Source: Thioalkalivibrio sp.
GTDB taxonomy: Bacteria; Pseudomonadota; Gammaproteobacteria; Ectothiorhodospirales; Ectothiorhodospiraceae
DNA length: 30,284 bases
Assembly (NCBI GenBank): GCA_003555285.1
Contig: PWGH01000144.1
Coordinates: 1 to 30,284, forward strand
Direction of reading: 5' to 3'
How positions within the stretch are numbered: position 1 is the first letter of the stretch; each line of letters begins with the position of its first letter. Shown here piece after piece: positions 1 to 8,257 of this stretch. The notes beneath the pieces are model-generated. The model did no database searches. It worked only from the letters and a program-made list of their open reading frames with translations, and was not told where the DNA came from. A program made the position numbers and the translations under genes.

Positions 1-28
1 CTCGCGTCGCCCTTCTGGAGGGTCGTCC

Positions 29-694
29 ATGGCTCACATCGACGTCGCGTTTCCCCTGTGGCTGCAGCTGTTCGGGGCGTTTGCACTGGGCCTGATCCTG
101 CTGTGGATGTTGCCGCGCATGAACTGGGCACAGCTCTTCGTGCCGGGCCGACTGCACCAGTTCCTGATCGTCGCCCTGTTCATGGCGCTGATCTGGTCGA
201 TGCGGGCCGAGTCCATCGACGGACTGGCGATGCATTTCCTCGGGGTGGTCACCGTGACGCTGGTCTTCGGCTGGCAACTGGCCATTGTAATGGTGATCAT
301 GGTGGTGCTGGTGCTGGCACTGGTGGGCACGGTCGAACTCCTGCAGGTCCCGTTGATCGTGCTGATGACCGGGGTGCTGCCGGTGCTGGTGACGGCGAAT
401 GTGCTGCAGATCAGCGAACGGCATCTGCCGGCGCACCTGTTCATCTACCTGTACGTGGTCGGCTTCTTCGGTGGCGGTCTGTCGGTCCTGATCGTGATGG
501 CCGGCAACGCGGCGGTTTACGGCTTGTTCACGGACCTGTCCTGGGCGATGATCGTGCGGGATTACCTGCGCTATGTGCCGTTGATGATGCTGCCGGAGGC
601 GGTGCTCAATGGCATGTTGATGACCGGGTTGGTGGTGTTTCGTCCGGAATGGGTGGCAACCTATTCGGATGCCCGTTACGTCGACGGGCATTGA
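29..694 (+). CDS. CbiM-like (COG3235-type) integral membrane protein
   Basis: A 221-residue protein made almost entirely of hydrophobic segments, about six membrane helices, for example around residues 10-27, 44-57, 66-100, 105-125 and 136-165. The overall pattern and the C-terminal stretch with PEAVLNGM resemble the proteobacterial CbiM-like group (COG3235), often named energy-coupling factor transporter permease. Classical CbiM takes part in cobalt or nickel uptake, but no ATPase or CbiQ-type partner is visible here, so a metal substrate is only a family-level guess. GGAGGG at 17-22 sits six bases before the ATG and supports this start. The gene lies near the window edge, so an upstream operon partner could be missing. 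The next gene starts about 100 bases downstream with its own ribosome site. Confidence 0.6.
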   Translation: MAHIDVAFPLWLQLFGAFALGLILLWMLPRMNWAQLFVPGRLHQFLIVALFMALIWSMRAESIDGLAMHFLGVVTVTLVFGWQLAIVMVIMVVLVLALVGTVELLQVPLIVLMTGVLPVLVTANVLQISERHLPAHLFIYLYVVGFFGGGLSVLIVMAGNAAVYGLFTDLSWAMIVRDYLRYVPLMMLPEAVLNGMLMTGLVVFRPEWVATYSDARYVDGH

Positions 695-791
695 CGAAGG
701 CTATTAATGTCCGGTTCAGCAACGGCAACATAATCTATAGTTAAAGCACGCCAATAACGCGTACCCCGAACGATCCTTAAGGAGGATGAGC

Positions 792-1106
792 ATGAAGAAG
801 ATGATGGTGGTTGTGGCCAGTGTGATCATGGCGGGCGGCATGGCCAGCGCCCAGGCCGGTGATGTCGAAGCCGGTGCGGCCAAGTACCAGGCCGTCTGCA
901 TGAGCTGTCATGGTCCCCAGGGGCAGGGACAGGCGATTTTCCCGGGTGTCGCCGGCCAGAGTGCCGAGCACGTGACCGAGAAACTCGAGCAGTACCGTGC
1001 CGGTGAGCAGGTCGGCCAGCACACCGCACTGATGGCGCCGCATGCAGCGCGCCTGACGGACGAGGAGATCGCCGATCTGGCGGCCTACATCGACACGGCA
1101 TTCTGA
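792..1106 (+). CDS. small periplasmic class I cytochrome c
   Basis: A 104-residue exported monohaem cytochrome c that should carry electrons in the periplasm. Residues 1-22 form a signal peptide (MKK, then a hydrophobic core, cleavage near ASAQA). The haem-attachment motif CMSCH is at residues 36-40, and Met81 in TALMAP is the likely distal iron ligand. The size and the C-terminal helix DEEIADLAAYI fit the cytochrome c553/c4-like family. Two in-frame ATGs exist, at 786 and 792. The strong AGGAGG at 780-785 directly abuts the first but is six bases from the second, so I chose 792. The electron partner cannot be told from the neighbours. Confidence 0.88.
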   Translation: MKKMMVVVASVIMAGGMASAQAGDVEAGAAKYQAVCMSCHGPQGQGQAIFPGVAGQSAEHVTEKLEQYRAGEQVGQHTALMAPHAARLTDEEIADLAAYIDTAF

Positions 1107-1221
1107 TCGTTGCCACCTGACCGATCCCGGCCCGTCTGGACCAGTAGGCCGGGGCGCGATCGGGTACCCTGGCCGAGCGGATCCGCTGGACCTGTCCTGC
1201 CCCGCAGTTGGCCCGCAGTCG

Positions 1222-1251
1222 AAAAACCACCCCGTTCCAGGGGTGGTTTTT
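1222..1251 (+). terminator. intrinsic terminator after the cytochrome gene
   Basis: A perfect 12-bp stem (1222-1233 with 1240-1251) with a six-base loop. The 5' arm begins with five A and the 3' arm ends in five T, so the hairpin can act in both directions. It separates the cytochrome c gene from the rpe-gph-trpE group. Confidence 0.85.
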
Positions 1252-1294
1252 CGTTTTGGGCTTTCGTTTCGGGCGGCCGGGGTGCCGCAGATTT

Positions 1295-1323
1295 TTGCCT
1301 CGTGGCAAGGCTTCCGGTAAAGT
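1295..1323 (+). promoter_or_regulatory. possible sigma70 promoter for rpe
   Basis: TTGCCT at 1295-1300 and TAAAGT at 1318-1323 are 17 bases apart; each matches four of six consensus positions. It lies between the terminator and rpe, where a promoter is expected. This is weak evidence on its own. Confidence 0.35.
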
Positions 1324-1399
1324 CTTGCGGCTATCCTGCGAGCGGCGCCGGCGTTATCCGCGCGGCTGCGTCCAACCGGTTTCGACCCCGAGGTTCGTT

Positions 1400-2089
1400 A
1401 TGGCCCTTCCTGATCTGATCGCTCCTTCCATCCTTTCCGCCGACTTCGCCCGTCTGGGCGAGGAAGTCGATAACGTGCTGCGCGCAGGTGCGGACATCGT
1501 GCACTTCGATGTGATGGACAACCATTATGTGCCGAACCTGACGATCGGCCCGCTGGTGTGCGAGGCCCTGCGCAAGCACGGTGTCACCGCACCCATCGAT
1601 GTCCATCTGATGGTGAAGCCGGTCGATCGCATCATTCCCGATTTTGCGAAGGCCGGGGCCAGCTTCATCACCTTTCACCCCGAAGCCTCCGACCACATCG
1701 ACCGCACCCTGCAGCTGATCCAGGGCGAGGGCTGCAAGGCCGGTCTGGTGTTCAATCCGGCGACACCGCTGTCCTATCTCGACTATGTGATGGACAAGAT
1801 CGACATGATCCTGCTGATGTCGGTGAACCCCGGTTTCGGCGGCCAGGCCTTCATCCCGGCGACCCTGGACAAGGCGCGTGAGGCGCGTCGGCGGATCAAC
1901 GAATCCGGCCGCGAGATCCGGCTCGAGATCGACGGCGGCGTGAAGGCCGACAATATCCGCGAGATCAAGGCCGCCGGCGTCGATACTTTTGTCGCCGGCT
2001 CGGCGATCTTCAATGCCGGCAACGAGGCCGACCCGAATCACTACGACAGCATCCTGAAGGCGATGCGCGCCGAACTGGCCAAGGCCTGA
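1400..2089 (+). CDS. rpe: ribulose-phosphate 3-epimerase
   Basis: A 229-residue TIM-barrel enzyme interconverting ribulose 5-phosphate and xylulose 5-phosphate in the pentose phosphate pathway and, in autotrophs, the Calvin cycle. Family signatures are present in order: APSILSADF near the N-terminus, [10 protein letters not shown] (catalytic Asp and metal-binding residues), [16 protein letters not shown] (phosphate loop) and EIDGGV (second catalytic Asp). The reading frame stays open to 1208, but that extension runs through the upstream terminator. The ATG at 1400 has GAGG six bases upstream and gives the family's usual length. It is followed four bases later by gph, so the two are probably cotranscribed. 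Confidence 0.96.
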   Translation: MALPDLIAPSILSADFARLGEEVDNVLRAGADIVHFDVMDNHYVPNLTIGPLVCEALRKHGVTAPIDVHLMVKPVDRIIPDFAKAGASFITFHPEASDHIDRTLQLIQGEGCKAGLVFNPATPLSYLDYVMDKIDMILLMSVNPGFGGQAFIPATLDKAREARRRINESGREIRLEIDGGVKADNIREIKAAGVDTFVAGSAIFNAGNEADPNHYDSILKAMRAELAKA

Positions 2090-2093
2090 GCCG

Positions 2094-2780
2094 ATGGCGC
2101 TCCTGCCCCGCCCGAAGATGATCCTGATCGATCTGGACGGGACCCTGGTCGACAGCGTCCCGGATCTCGCCTTCAGTATGGATGCAACCCTGGTCGAGCT
2201 CGGGCGGCCGCCGCGCGGCGAGCCGGCGATCCGCAACTGGGTCGGCAACGGGGTGGAACGTCTGGTGCAGCGGGCGCTGATCAATGCCTTGGACGGCGAG
2301 GCCGATCCGGAACTCTTCGCCCGTGCGCTGCCGATCTTCCTGCGCATCTACCAGGCCAACACGTCCAAGCGCAGTCGCCTGTATCCGGGGGTGCGCGAAG
2401 GGCTCGATCAGCTGCGGGCGCAGGGGTTCCGGCTCGGCTGCGTGACCAACAAGGCCGAACGCTTCACGCTGCCGTTGTTGCGCGACAAGGGCATCCTCGA
2501 CGCCTTCGAGCTGGTGGTCTCCGGCGACACGCTGCCCCAGAAGAAGCCGGATCCGGCGCCCCTGCTGCATGCCGCCGCCCGGTTCGAGGTCGCGCCGAAC
2601 GAGGCCCTGATGGTCGGCGACTCCCGCAGCGACGTGAAGGCCGCACGCGCCGCCGGCTTCGGTATCGTCTGCATGCGCTATGGCTACAACCATGGCAACG
2701 ACATCCGTGAGGAGGGCCCGGATGCGGTGCTCGACCGCCTGGACGCCCTGCCTGGTCTGTTGCAGGCCGAGGCCGCGTGA
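2094..2780 (+). CDS. gph: phosphoglycolate phosphatase (HAD family)
   Basis: A 228-residue haloacid-dehalogenase-type phosphatase that removes phosphate from 2-phosphoglycolate, produced by RuBisCO oxygenation or by repair of oxidised DNA ends. Motif I DLDGTLVDS carries the nucleophile Asp13 and acid/base Asp15; motif II is in VTNKAERF, motif III the Lys of KKPDPAP, and motif IV is GDSRSD. The helical cap lies between motifs I and II. Position directly after rpe and before trpE is the arrangement I know from other gammaproteobacteria, which supports Gph over another HAD phosphatase. The start follows the rpe stop by four bases. Confidence 0.92.
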   Translation: MALLPRPKMILIDLDGTLVDSVPDLAFSMDATLVELGRPPRGEPAIRNWVGNGVERLVQRALINALDGEADPELFARALPIFLRIYQANTSKRSRLYPGVREGLDQLRAQGFRLGCVTNKAERFTLPLLRDKGILDAFELVVSGDTLPQKKPDPAPLLHAAARFEVAPNEALMVGDSRSDVKAARAAGFGIVCMRYGYNHGNDIREEGPDAVLDRLDALPGLLQAEAA

Positions 2781-2824
2781 TGCCGCCTTGCGGATCCGGT
2801 CGCCTCCGAGACTAGCGGGCGGTC

Positions 2825-4309
2825 ATGAGTCCGAATCAATTCGATCGCCTGGTCGCCGAAGGCCATAACCGCATCCCGTTGGTGCGGGAGGTGCTGGCCG
2901 ATCTCGACACGCCGCTGTCGATCTTCCTGAAGCTCGGCAACCGCCCCTTTACCTACCTCTTCGAGTCCGTCCAGGGCGGCGAGAAGTGGGGCCGCTATTC
3001 GTTTATCGGCCTGCCGGCCCGAACGCTGGTGCGCATTCGTGGCCACCAGATCGAGGTCGAGACCGATCGGGTCGTGGTCGAAAGCCTGGAGCACGAGGAC
3101 CCGCTCGCCTGGATCGAGGCGTTCCAGGCCCGCTATCGGGTGCCGGACCTCGGCGGGCTGCCGCGCTTCACCGGGGGGCTGGTCGGCTACTTCGGCTTCG
3201 AGACCGTGCAGCTGATCGAGCCGCGGCTTGCGCCGGCACAGGAAAAACCCGATGCGCTGGGCCTGCCCGACATCCTGCTGATGGTGTCCGACGAAGTCGT
3301 GGTCTTCGACAACCTCGCCGGCCGCCTGTACCTGGTGGTCCATGCCGATGCCGAGCGGCCGGACGGGCAGGCCGAGGCCTCGATGCGCCTGGACCGCCTC
3401 GAGGAACGGCTGATGGAGCCACTGCAGGTGCCGCATCCCCATCCGCGCCCGCACGCGGTCCCCGAGTACGTGTCGGGCTGGGCGGCGGCGGACTTCCAGG
3501 CGGCCGTCGCGCGGGCGCAGCAGTACATCGTCGACGGCGACGTGATGCAGGTGGTGCTGGCGCAGCGCATGAGCGTGCCCTTCAGCGCGCCGCCGCTGGA
3601 TCTGTACCGCGCGCTGCGCGGCTTGAACCCCTCGCCCTACATGTACTACATGGATCTGGGGGATCATCACGTGGTCGGCGCTTCACCGGAGATCCTGGTC
3701 CGGCTGGAGGACGACCGGGTCACGGTGCGGCCGATCGCCGGCACCCGGCACCGGGGCCGCACGCCGGGGGAGGATCAGGCCCTGGAGGCGGAACTGCTCG
3801 CGGACCCGAAGGAACGCGCCGAGCACCTGATGCTGATCGACCTGGGCCGCAACGATGCCGGGCGCGTGAGCCGCATCGGCACGGTTGAGGTCACCGAAAC
3901 CATGGCCGTCGAACGCTACTCGCATGTGATGCATATCGTGTCCAATGTCGAGGGGCAGTTACAGCCCGGGCTGACGGCGATGGACGTGCTGCGCGCGACT
4001 TTTCCCGCGGGCACGGTCAGCGGCGCCCCGAAGATACGGGCCCTCGAGATCATCCAGGAGCTGGAACCGGTCAAGCGCGGCGTCTACGCCGGGGCGGTCG
4101 GTTACCTGTCCTGGTCCGGCAACATGGATACGGCCATCGCGATCCGCACCGCGGTGTTGCATGATGGGACGTTGCACATCCAAGCGGGGGCCGGGGTCGT
4201 CTACGACTCGATACCGGAAAATGAATGGCAGGAAACCCTGAACAAGGGCCGGGCCGTGGTTCGGGCCGCGGAGATGGCGATGGCCGGTCTGAGTCCGAGG
4301 CGCGTCTGA
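2825..4309 (+). CDS. trpE: anthranilate synthase component I
   Basis: A 494-residue chorismate-using subunit that, with TrpG, makes anthranilate, the first committed step of tryptophan synthesis. The N-terminal half has the LFESVQGG and GRYSFIG region that forms the tryptophan feedback site in this family. The C-terminal chorismate-binding domain shows [29 protein letters not shown] and the terminal [21 protein letters not shown] block. The length is normal. No leader peptide or attenuator fits in the 44 bases after gph, so any control would be shared with rpe-gph or act by feedback. Its amidotransferase partner trpG lies about 2 kb away, beyond two unrelated genes. Confidence 0.96.
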   Translation: MSPNQFDRLVAEGHNRIPLVREVLADLDTPLSIFLKLGNRPFTYLFESVQGGEKWGRYSFIGLPARTLVRIRGHQIEVETDRVVVESLEHEDPLAWIEAFQARYRVPDLGGLPRFTGGLVGYFGFETVQLIEPRLAPAQEKPDALGLPDILLMVSDEVVVFDNLAGRLYLVVHADAERPDGQAEASMRLDRLEERLMEPLQVPHPHPRPHAVPEYVSGWAAADFQAAVARAQQYIVDGDVMQVVLAQRMSVPFSAPPLDLYRALRGLNPSPYMYYMDLGDHHVVGASPEILVRLEDDRVTVRPIAGTRHRGRTPGEDQALEAELLADPKERAEHLMLIDLGRNDAGRVSRIGTVEVTETMAVERYSHVMHIVSNVEGQLQPGLTAMDVLRATFPAGTVSGAPKIRALEIIQELEPVKRGVYAGAVGYLSWSGNMDTAIAIRTAVLHDGTLHIQAGAGVVYDSIPENEWQETLNKGRAVVRAAEMAMAGLSPRRV

Positions 4310-4332
4310 GCGCACGCCGCGGCGTTGAAGTC

Positions 4333-5220
4333 GTGCGCTGCGCGGCCGGGCTGCTGTTGGCGCTCGTCCTGGGGCTGCCCATGCCCGCGTCGGCACAGGT
4401 GATGTTGCTGATTCCGGGTCATCAAGGCACCCTTGCCGCCACCGATCCGTCCGGAACCCTGCGCTCGGTGGGACCCTTCCGCGAGGCCGGTGTGACGATT
4501 CCGTTGGCCGCCTCCGGCTGGGTCGATGGCGGGCAGCTGCTGCCCTCGCTGCGCGGTGTCGAATTCGAGCGTACGCCCGAGGCGACGCGGCAGGTTTTCT
4601 ACACCCTGCTGATGCCCACCGACCGGCCGATCGCGATGCAGGCCGAGTGGCTGAACGCCTATCTGGATGCCGTGGTACGGCGGCATCCCGAGGAACCGGT
4701 GATCCTGGTGGCGCACTCCCTCGCCGGCGTGGTCGCGCGCTACTCGCTGGTGACCCGAGCGCGGCCGCAGTTGACGGCCCTGGTCACCATCGCTACCCCG
4801 CATGTCGACGGCAGCATGATTCAATTAGGGGATTTCTTCTGGCAGTCCCCGCTGGGGGGCTCCACGCCGCTGATGGGCCAGGAGCAGATGCGTGAACTGG
4901 TCGAACTCTTTGCCGGAGGCCGTCCGGACCAGCCGGGAAATATCCTGCGCTGGCTCAGCCACCAGACGCATCCGGACATCCGTTATGTCGGAATCGTTCG
5001 GCTGGCCGACACCCTGGTGGAGCCGGTGCTGCAAGACCTGAACCGCGTTGGCGACCTGCGAGGCCGGGCCGAACTGCTGGTCAGCCCGGGCGGACATGCC
5101 CTGCAGGCCACCGACGGTACGGTGCTTGCCGCACTCTTCTCCGACTTCTCCAGCCGCCGTCACGCGGCTGCAGCGGAACCCCGCGCGCCGGCCACCGCAA
5201 GCCCGGTGCCGCACCGGTAG
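4333..5220 (+). CDS. secreted alpha/beta hydrolase
   Basis: About 295 residues with a predicted signal peptide (hydrophobic core followed by MPASAQ) and an alpha/beta-hydrolase fold. LIPGHQG may form the oxyanion region, and AHSLAG holds the likely nucleophile Ser129 in place of the textbook GxSxG, as in many lipase-like esterases. A late His in SPGGHALQATDG could complete the triad. The substrate is unknown. The open frame reaches back to 4225 inside trpE, but that would bury the signal peptide behind 36 unlikely residues. The GTG at 4333, 23 bases after the trpE stop, leaves the signal peptide at the N-terminus. The exact start is uncertain. Confidence 0.75.
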   Translation: MRCAAGLLLALVLGLPMPASAQVMLLIPGHQGTLAATDPSGTLRSVGPFREAGVTIPLAASGWVDGGQLLPSLRGVEFERTPEATRQVFYTLLMPTDRPIAMQAEWLNAYLDAVVRRHPEEPVILVAHSLAGVVARYSLVTRARPQLTALVTIATPHVDGSMIQLGDFFWQSPLGGSTPLMGQEQMRELVELFAGGRPDQPGNILRWLSHQTHPDIRYVGIVRLADTLVEPVLQDLNRVGDLRGRAELLVSPGGHALQATDGTVLAALFSDFSSRRHAAAAEPRAPATASPVPHR

Positions 5221-5296
5221 CCGGCCGGAGCCCCCCGATCGGAGGGCCCCAGGTCGGATGACCCTGAAGAACCCGCAGCGGTCGCTTCTCCACCCC

Positions 5297-5322
5297 AAAA
5301 AAAAAGCCCCTGGAACAGGGGC
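5297..5322 (-). terminator. intrinsic terminator of the iscR-like gene
   Basis: Read on the minus strand, a perfect 7-bp GC stem (5322-5316 with 5312-5306) with a three-base loop is followed by nine T. It lies 74 bases beyond the stop of the iscR-like gene. There is no T-run on the plus side, so it serves the minus-strand gene. Confidence 0.88.
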
Positions 5323-5395
5323 CTCATGGGCCTAACAGGCCCGGTTCTCGTCGACTGAAGGGCCCGGGCCCCGAAGAGCCCGCACCCTGGGCCGG

Positions 5396-5872
5396 TCAGG
5401 CGGCGCTGTCGAAGATGAAGTGGTGACGCGCCCGGTACTGCCGAATCTCCGGCTTGCCCATCGCCTTTTGCACTTCGGGGTGATTGGCGAACTCGTCGAG
5501 ATGGATCCCGTCGAGGAAGTCGTGCAGGCGCTGGTCGAGCTGCTGCCAGAGGACCTCGGTCAGCGGTTCGCCCTCGGCGTCGTCCTGATGCTGCTTGAGC
5601 CGGGTCAGGTTCATCGTGTCACCGAGCGCATCGATGATGTTGGCCACGCTGATCTGGTCCGGGCGCCGGGCCAGTCGGTAGCCGCCACCGGGGCCGCGAA
5701 TCCCTTCGACCAGGCCACCCTTGCGCAATTTGGCGAACATCTGCTCGAGATAGGACATGGAGATGCCCTGACGCTCCGAGATCCCGATCAGCGTCACCGG
5801 CCCGGTACGTTCATGGATGGCGATATCCATCATCGCCGTGATCGCAAAACGACCCTTGGTTGAAAGTTTCAT
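5396..5872 (-). CDS. iscR: IscR-like Rrf2-family regulator lacking all cysteines
   Basis: A 158-residue winged-helix repressor of the Rrf2 family. The N-terminus MKLSTKGRFA, the recognition helix ISMSYLEQMF (with Ser40, Glu43 and Gln44 as in Escherichia coli IscR) and the wing RGPGGGYRLA are clearly IscR-like. Canonical IscR binds a 2Fe-2S cluster through three cysteines and one histidine around residues 92-107. Here that loop has Leu, Asp, Pro and Glu at those places, and the protein has no cysteine at all. It stands alone, without iscS, iscU or other cluster-assembly genes. The frame is open to 6199, but the ATG at 5872 has AGGAG upstream and matches the family. It probably acts as a cluster-independent member. 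Confidence 0.85.
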   Translation of the reverse strand: MKLSTKGRFAITAMMDIAIHERTGPVTLIGISERQGISMSYLEQMFAKLRKGGLVEGIRGPGGGYRLARRPDQISVANIIDALGDTMNLTRLKQHQDDAEGEPLTEVLWQQLDQRLHDFLDGIHLDEFANHPEVQKAMGKPEIRQYRARHHFIFDSAA

Positions 5873-5902
5873 CGTGGACTCCTGGTTCTGTGCTATGGAC
5901 GT

Positions 5903-5932
5903 ATTAAACCAAAGTCCGAGTAAAGCAGTCAA
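5903..5932 (-). promoter_or_regulatory. sigma70 promoter of the iscR-like gene
   Basis: On the minus strand TTGACT (5932-5927) and TTTAAT (5908-5903) are 18 bases apart. Transcription would start near 5896, giving a leader of about 25 bases before the ATG at 5872. Confidence 0.65.
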
Positions 5933-5936
5933 GAAT
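5912..5936 (-). promoter_or_regulatory. possible IscR type-1-like operator over its own promoter
   Basis: The 25-base minus-strand site 5936-5912 matches the published type-1 IscR consensus (ATASYYGAC, 7-base centre, GTCRRSTAT) at about 19 of 25 positions by my hand count. The first half-site is good and the second weak. It covers the -35 element, as expected for autorepression. This is pattern matching by eye only. Confidence 0.4.
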
Positions 5937-6258
5937 AAACGCGAAAAAAATGCACTGACCTGGTGCGGGTCGAGGTCGCCAGCCGACCAACACGAGCCTT
6001 TCCGAGGCGGTGCGCCGGGGCCGAGCACCGAAACGGGGTGCCGCATTGGCGCGTCGGCGTGGTTCGCGTGACGCGTCACGGGTGGACCGGTAAACCGGCA
6101 CCGAGGCCGGGATCGTGTATGCCGGAGCCGATCTGGTGGAGAATGGGCGGCGCTGGAGTACCATCCGATCGCCGTCGATCGGAACCGCGGCGGGTCCAAC
6201 CGCCATCCTCAGGCGTGAGCCCGTGGAGAACACGGAAAAACAACAGGATAGACATGCG
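5937..6258. other. intergenic region between the iscR-like gene and trpG
   Basis: About 320 bases without a convincing gene. The frame upstream of trpG stays open from 6115, but it has no family similarity. The stretch holds a perfect 14-base palindrome at 6067-6080 and a short inverted repeat (6165-6171 with 6176-6182). I found no Trp-rich leader peptide and no convincing trpG promoter. Confidence 0.5.
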
Positions 6259-6852
6259 ATGATCGTGATGATCGATAACTACGACTCCTTCACCTTCAAC
6301 CTCGTGCAGTACCTGGGCGAGTTGGGGGCCGAGGTCGTCGTGCACCGCAACGACCGGATCGACCTGGAGGGTGTGCGTCGCCTGGCCCCCGACGGCATCG
6401 TGATCTCGCCGGGGCCCTGCACCCCGAACGAGGCCGGCATTTCACTGGACGTGATCCGGGCCTTTGCCGGCAGGATCCCGCTGCTCGGGGTGTGCCTGGG
6501 CCATCAGGCCATCGGCCAGGCCTTCGGTGGGCGCGTGGTCCATGCCAAGGCGATCATGCATGGCAAGACCTCGATGGTCGCGCACACCGGACAGGGGGTC
6601 TTCGAGGGCCTGGAGAATCCCTTCGAGGCGACCCGCTACCACTCCTTGGTGATCGAGCAGGCGAGCCTGCCGGATTGCCTGGAGATCACCGCCTCGACCC
6701 GGACCGAATCGGGCGCGCTGGACGAGATCATGGGGGTGCGCCACCGCACCCTGGACGTGGAGGGCGTGCAGTTTCACCCGGAATCCATCCTGACCCAACA
6801 CGGGCACGATCTGCTGCACAACTTCCTGAAGCGCCTCCCGGCGCCGGCGTGA
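6259..6852 (+). CDS. trpG: anthranilate synthase component II (glutamine amidotransferase)
   Basis: A 197-residue class I glutamine amidotransferase that feeds ammonia to Trp[20 protein letters not shown] begins the protein, as in TrpG/PabA. Cys79 in [15 protein letters not shown] is the nucleophile, and His173 and Glu175 in VQFHPESIL complete the triad. TrpG and PabA cannot be told apart by sequence alone, and one protein may serve both tryptophan and folate; the link to trpD and trpC favours trpG. The ATG at 6259 gives the standard start; the frame extends to 6115 but that part has no family similarity. The ribosome site is weak. The stop overlaps the start of the next gene. Confidence 0.93.
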   Translation: MIVMIDNYDSFTFNLVQYLGELGAEVVVHRNDRIDLEGVRRLAPDGIVISPGPCTPNEAGISLDVIRAFAGRIPLLGVCLGHQAIGQAFGGRVVHAKAIMHGKTSMVAHTGQGVFEGLENPFEATRYHSLVIEQASLPDCLEITASTRTESGALDEIMGVRHRTLDVEGVQFHPESILTQHGHDLLHNFLKRLPAPA

Positions 6853-8033
6853 ACCCTCAGCGGCGCGCCCGCTGGCAGTTCGCGCTGCTGGTCGCGCCGC
6901 TGGCGATGCTGGCGCCGTTCTCGCTGGATACCTACCTGCCGTCCTTTCCGGCGATGGCCGAGCAGCTGCGGGTCAGTTCCGCGGCGATGCAGTCCACGCT
7001 GGCGGTCTACCTGGTCGCCTTTGCTGCCTCTACGCTGATCGTCGGGCCCTTGTCGGACACCCTGGGCCGGCGCACGGTGGTGCTCTGGGCCCTGGCCGCT
7101 TATGCGCTGATCTCCGTGCTGCTCGCCCTGTCGGTGGAGTACTGGCAAGTGCTGGCGTTGCGGATCGCCCAGGGCATGGCAGCGGCGGCCGGCGTGGTGG
7201 TGGGCCGGGCCGTGGTGCGCGACCGCTTCGATCCGGACGACGCCCGGCGCGTGTTCGCGCTGATCACGATGTTCTTCGCACTCGGGCCGGCCTTGGCGCC
7301 GATGGTCGGCGGCTGGCTGCAGATGCTGCTGGGCTGGCGCGCGGTGTTCGTGTTTCTGGCCTTGTATGGCGCGGTTCTGATGGTTTCGATCTGGCTGTGG
7401 CTGCCCGAGACCCTGCCGCCGGTGGGCCGGGTGTTCGCGTCTCCATGGCGCATCGTCATTCGCTATTTTCAGGGCCTGCGCAATCCCGCCTTTCTGCGTC
7501 CGGTGCTGGTCCTGTCCTTCCTGTTCGGCGCCCTGTTCCTGTTCGTCGCCGCCTCGCCGGTAATCATCTACGACCACATGGGCGGCGACGAGACCGACTT
7601 CTGGTGGCTGTTCGCGCCCCTGGTCATCGGGCTGGTCGCCGGCGGCTTCATCGCCGGGCGCCTGGTCGGGCGGGTGTCGCCGGCAGCCAGCATCGTATTG
7701 GGCCTGACGCTCTCGGGTCTGGCCCTGGTCGGTTTCCTGCTCGGGGTGCTGCTGGGTTCGCCTCGCTTCTGGCTGATGCTGCCGCTGGCCGGCTACAGCC
7801 TGGCGCTGGCGCTGACGATGCCGGCATTGACCCTGCTGGCCCTGGACTGCTACCCGCAGACGCGCGGCATGGCCGCGGCGCTGCAGTCCTTCGTGCAACT
7901 GGGCTTCAGTGCCCTGCTGGCGCTGTTCGTCGTCGATTGGCTCGCGGGCAACCTGTTGCACCTCGCACTCGGAGCGCTGTTCCTGTGGCTGCTGGGCAAC
8001 CTGATCTGGTATCGGAAGGCACTGGGGCGCTAA
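6849..8033 (+). CDS. Bcr/CflA-family drug-resistance exporter (MFS)
   Basis: A 394-residue major-facilitator transporter with about 12 membrane helices. [13 protein letters not shown] in helix 1 and [10 protein letters not shown] (motif A, loop 2-3) are typical of the Bcr/CflA drug-proton antiporters; [11 protein letters not shown] follows the central loop. The real substrate is unknown. The frame is open from 6492, inside trpG. The GTG at 6849 overlaps the trpG stop by three bases (GTGA), which suggests translational coupling and starts the protein directly before helix 1. A transporter between trpG and trpD is unusual and might export a pathway intermediate, but nothing in the sequence shows this. 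Confidence 0.87.
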   Translation: MNPQRRARWQFALLVAPLAMLAPFSLDTYLPSFPAMAEQLRVSSAAMQSTLAVYLVAFAASTLIVGPLSDTLGRRTVVLWALAAYALISVLLALSVEYWQVLALRIAQGMAAAAGVVVGRAVVRDRFDPDDARRVFALITMFFALGPALAPMVGGWLQMLLGWRAVFVFLALYGAVLMVSIWLWLPETLPPVGRVFASPWRIVIRYFQGLRNPAFLRPVLVLSFLFGALFLFVAASPVIIYDHMGGDETDFWWLFAPLVIGLVAGGFIAGRLVGRVSPAASIVLGLTLSGLALVGFLLGVLLGSPRFWLMLPLAGYSLALALTMPALTLLALDCYPQTRGMAAALQSFVQLGFSALLALFVVDWLAGNLLHLALGALFLWLLGNLIWYRKALGR

Positions 8034-8102
8034 GTCCGGCGCCACGCGGCAGGGCCCTGGCTGGGCGCCGGACTGCCCGCGTGGCACGGGGCGCGGCGGC
8101 GT

Positions 8103-8179
8103 GCCTGGTCGCCAGCCTGGGCCATGGGGCATGGCGGTGTGCCTGGCTTCCCAGTCTGGGCCATGGGGCATGGCGGTGG
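8103..8179 (+). repeat. tandem repeat with two identical small hairpins
   Basis: Two adjacent copies of a 38-39-base unit (8103-8140 and 8141-8179). A 23-base core is identical (8117-8139 and 8156-8178). Each copy contains a 15-base hairpin GCCATG-GGG-CATGGC (8121-8135 and 8160-8174). It lies in the 224-base gap between the exporter gene and trpD, which otherwise holds no recognised gene. I noticed no further copies in the window. Confidence 0.8.
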
Positions 8180-8257
8180 GCGTGCCTCGTCTGCGTGCGC
8201 GCAGGACGGTAGACTATCGCCCCAGTGCCTCCCTTTGATGGCGTTGAGGAGTGTTGG

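Noticed and set aside
1208..1399. Longer N-terminus for Rpe
   Set aside because: It passes through an intrinsic terminator, and the family starts at the ATG at 1400, which has a ribosome site.
4225..4332. Longer N-terminus for the secreted hydrolase
   Set aside because: It would overlap trpE by 85 bases and place 36 Gly/Arg-rich residues before a good signal peptide.
6067..6080. CRP-binding site
   Set aside because: It has GTGA and TCAC halves but only four bases between them, where CRP sites have six.
5873..6199. Longer N-terminus for the IscR-like protein
   Set aside because: The extension covers its own promoter and has no similarity; MKLSTKGRFA is the family start.
5937..6258. Trp leader peptide and attenuator before trpG
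   Set aside because: I found no short frame with tandem Trp codons and no alternating hairpins with a T-run.
6774..8171. A 465-residue minus-strand frame opposite the exporter gene
   Set aside because: The translation is low-complexity, rich in Gln, Arg and His, and the plus strand encodes a clear 12-helix transporter.
8103..8179. CRISPR array
   Set aside because: Only two directly adjacent units with no spacers between them.
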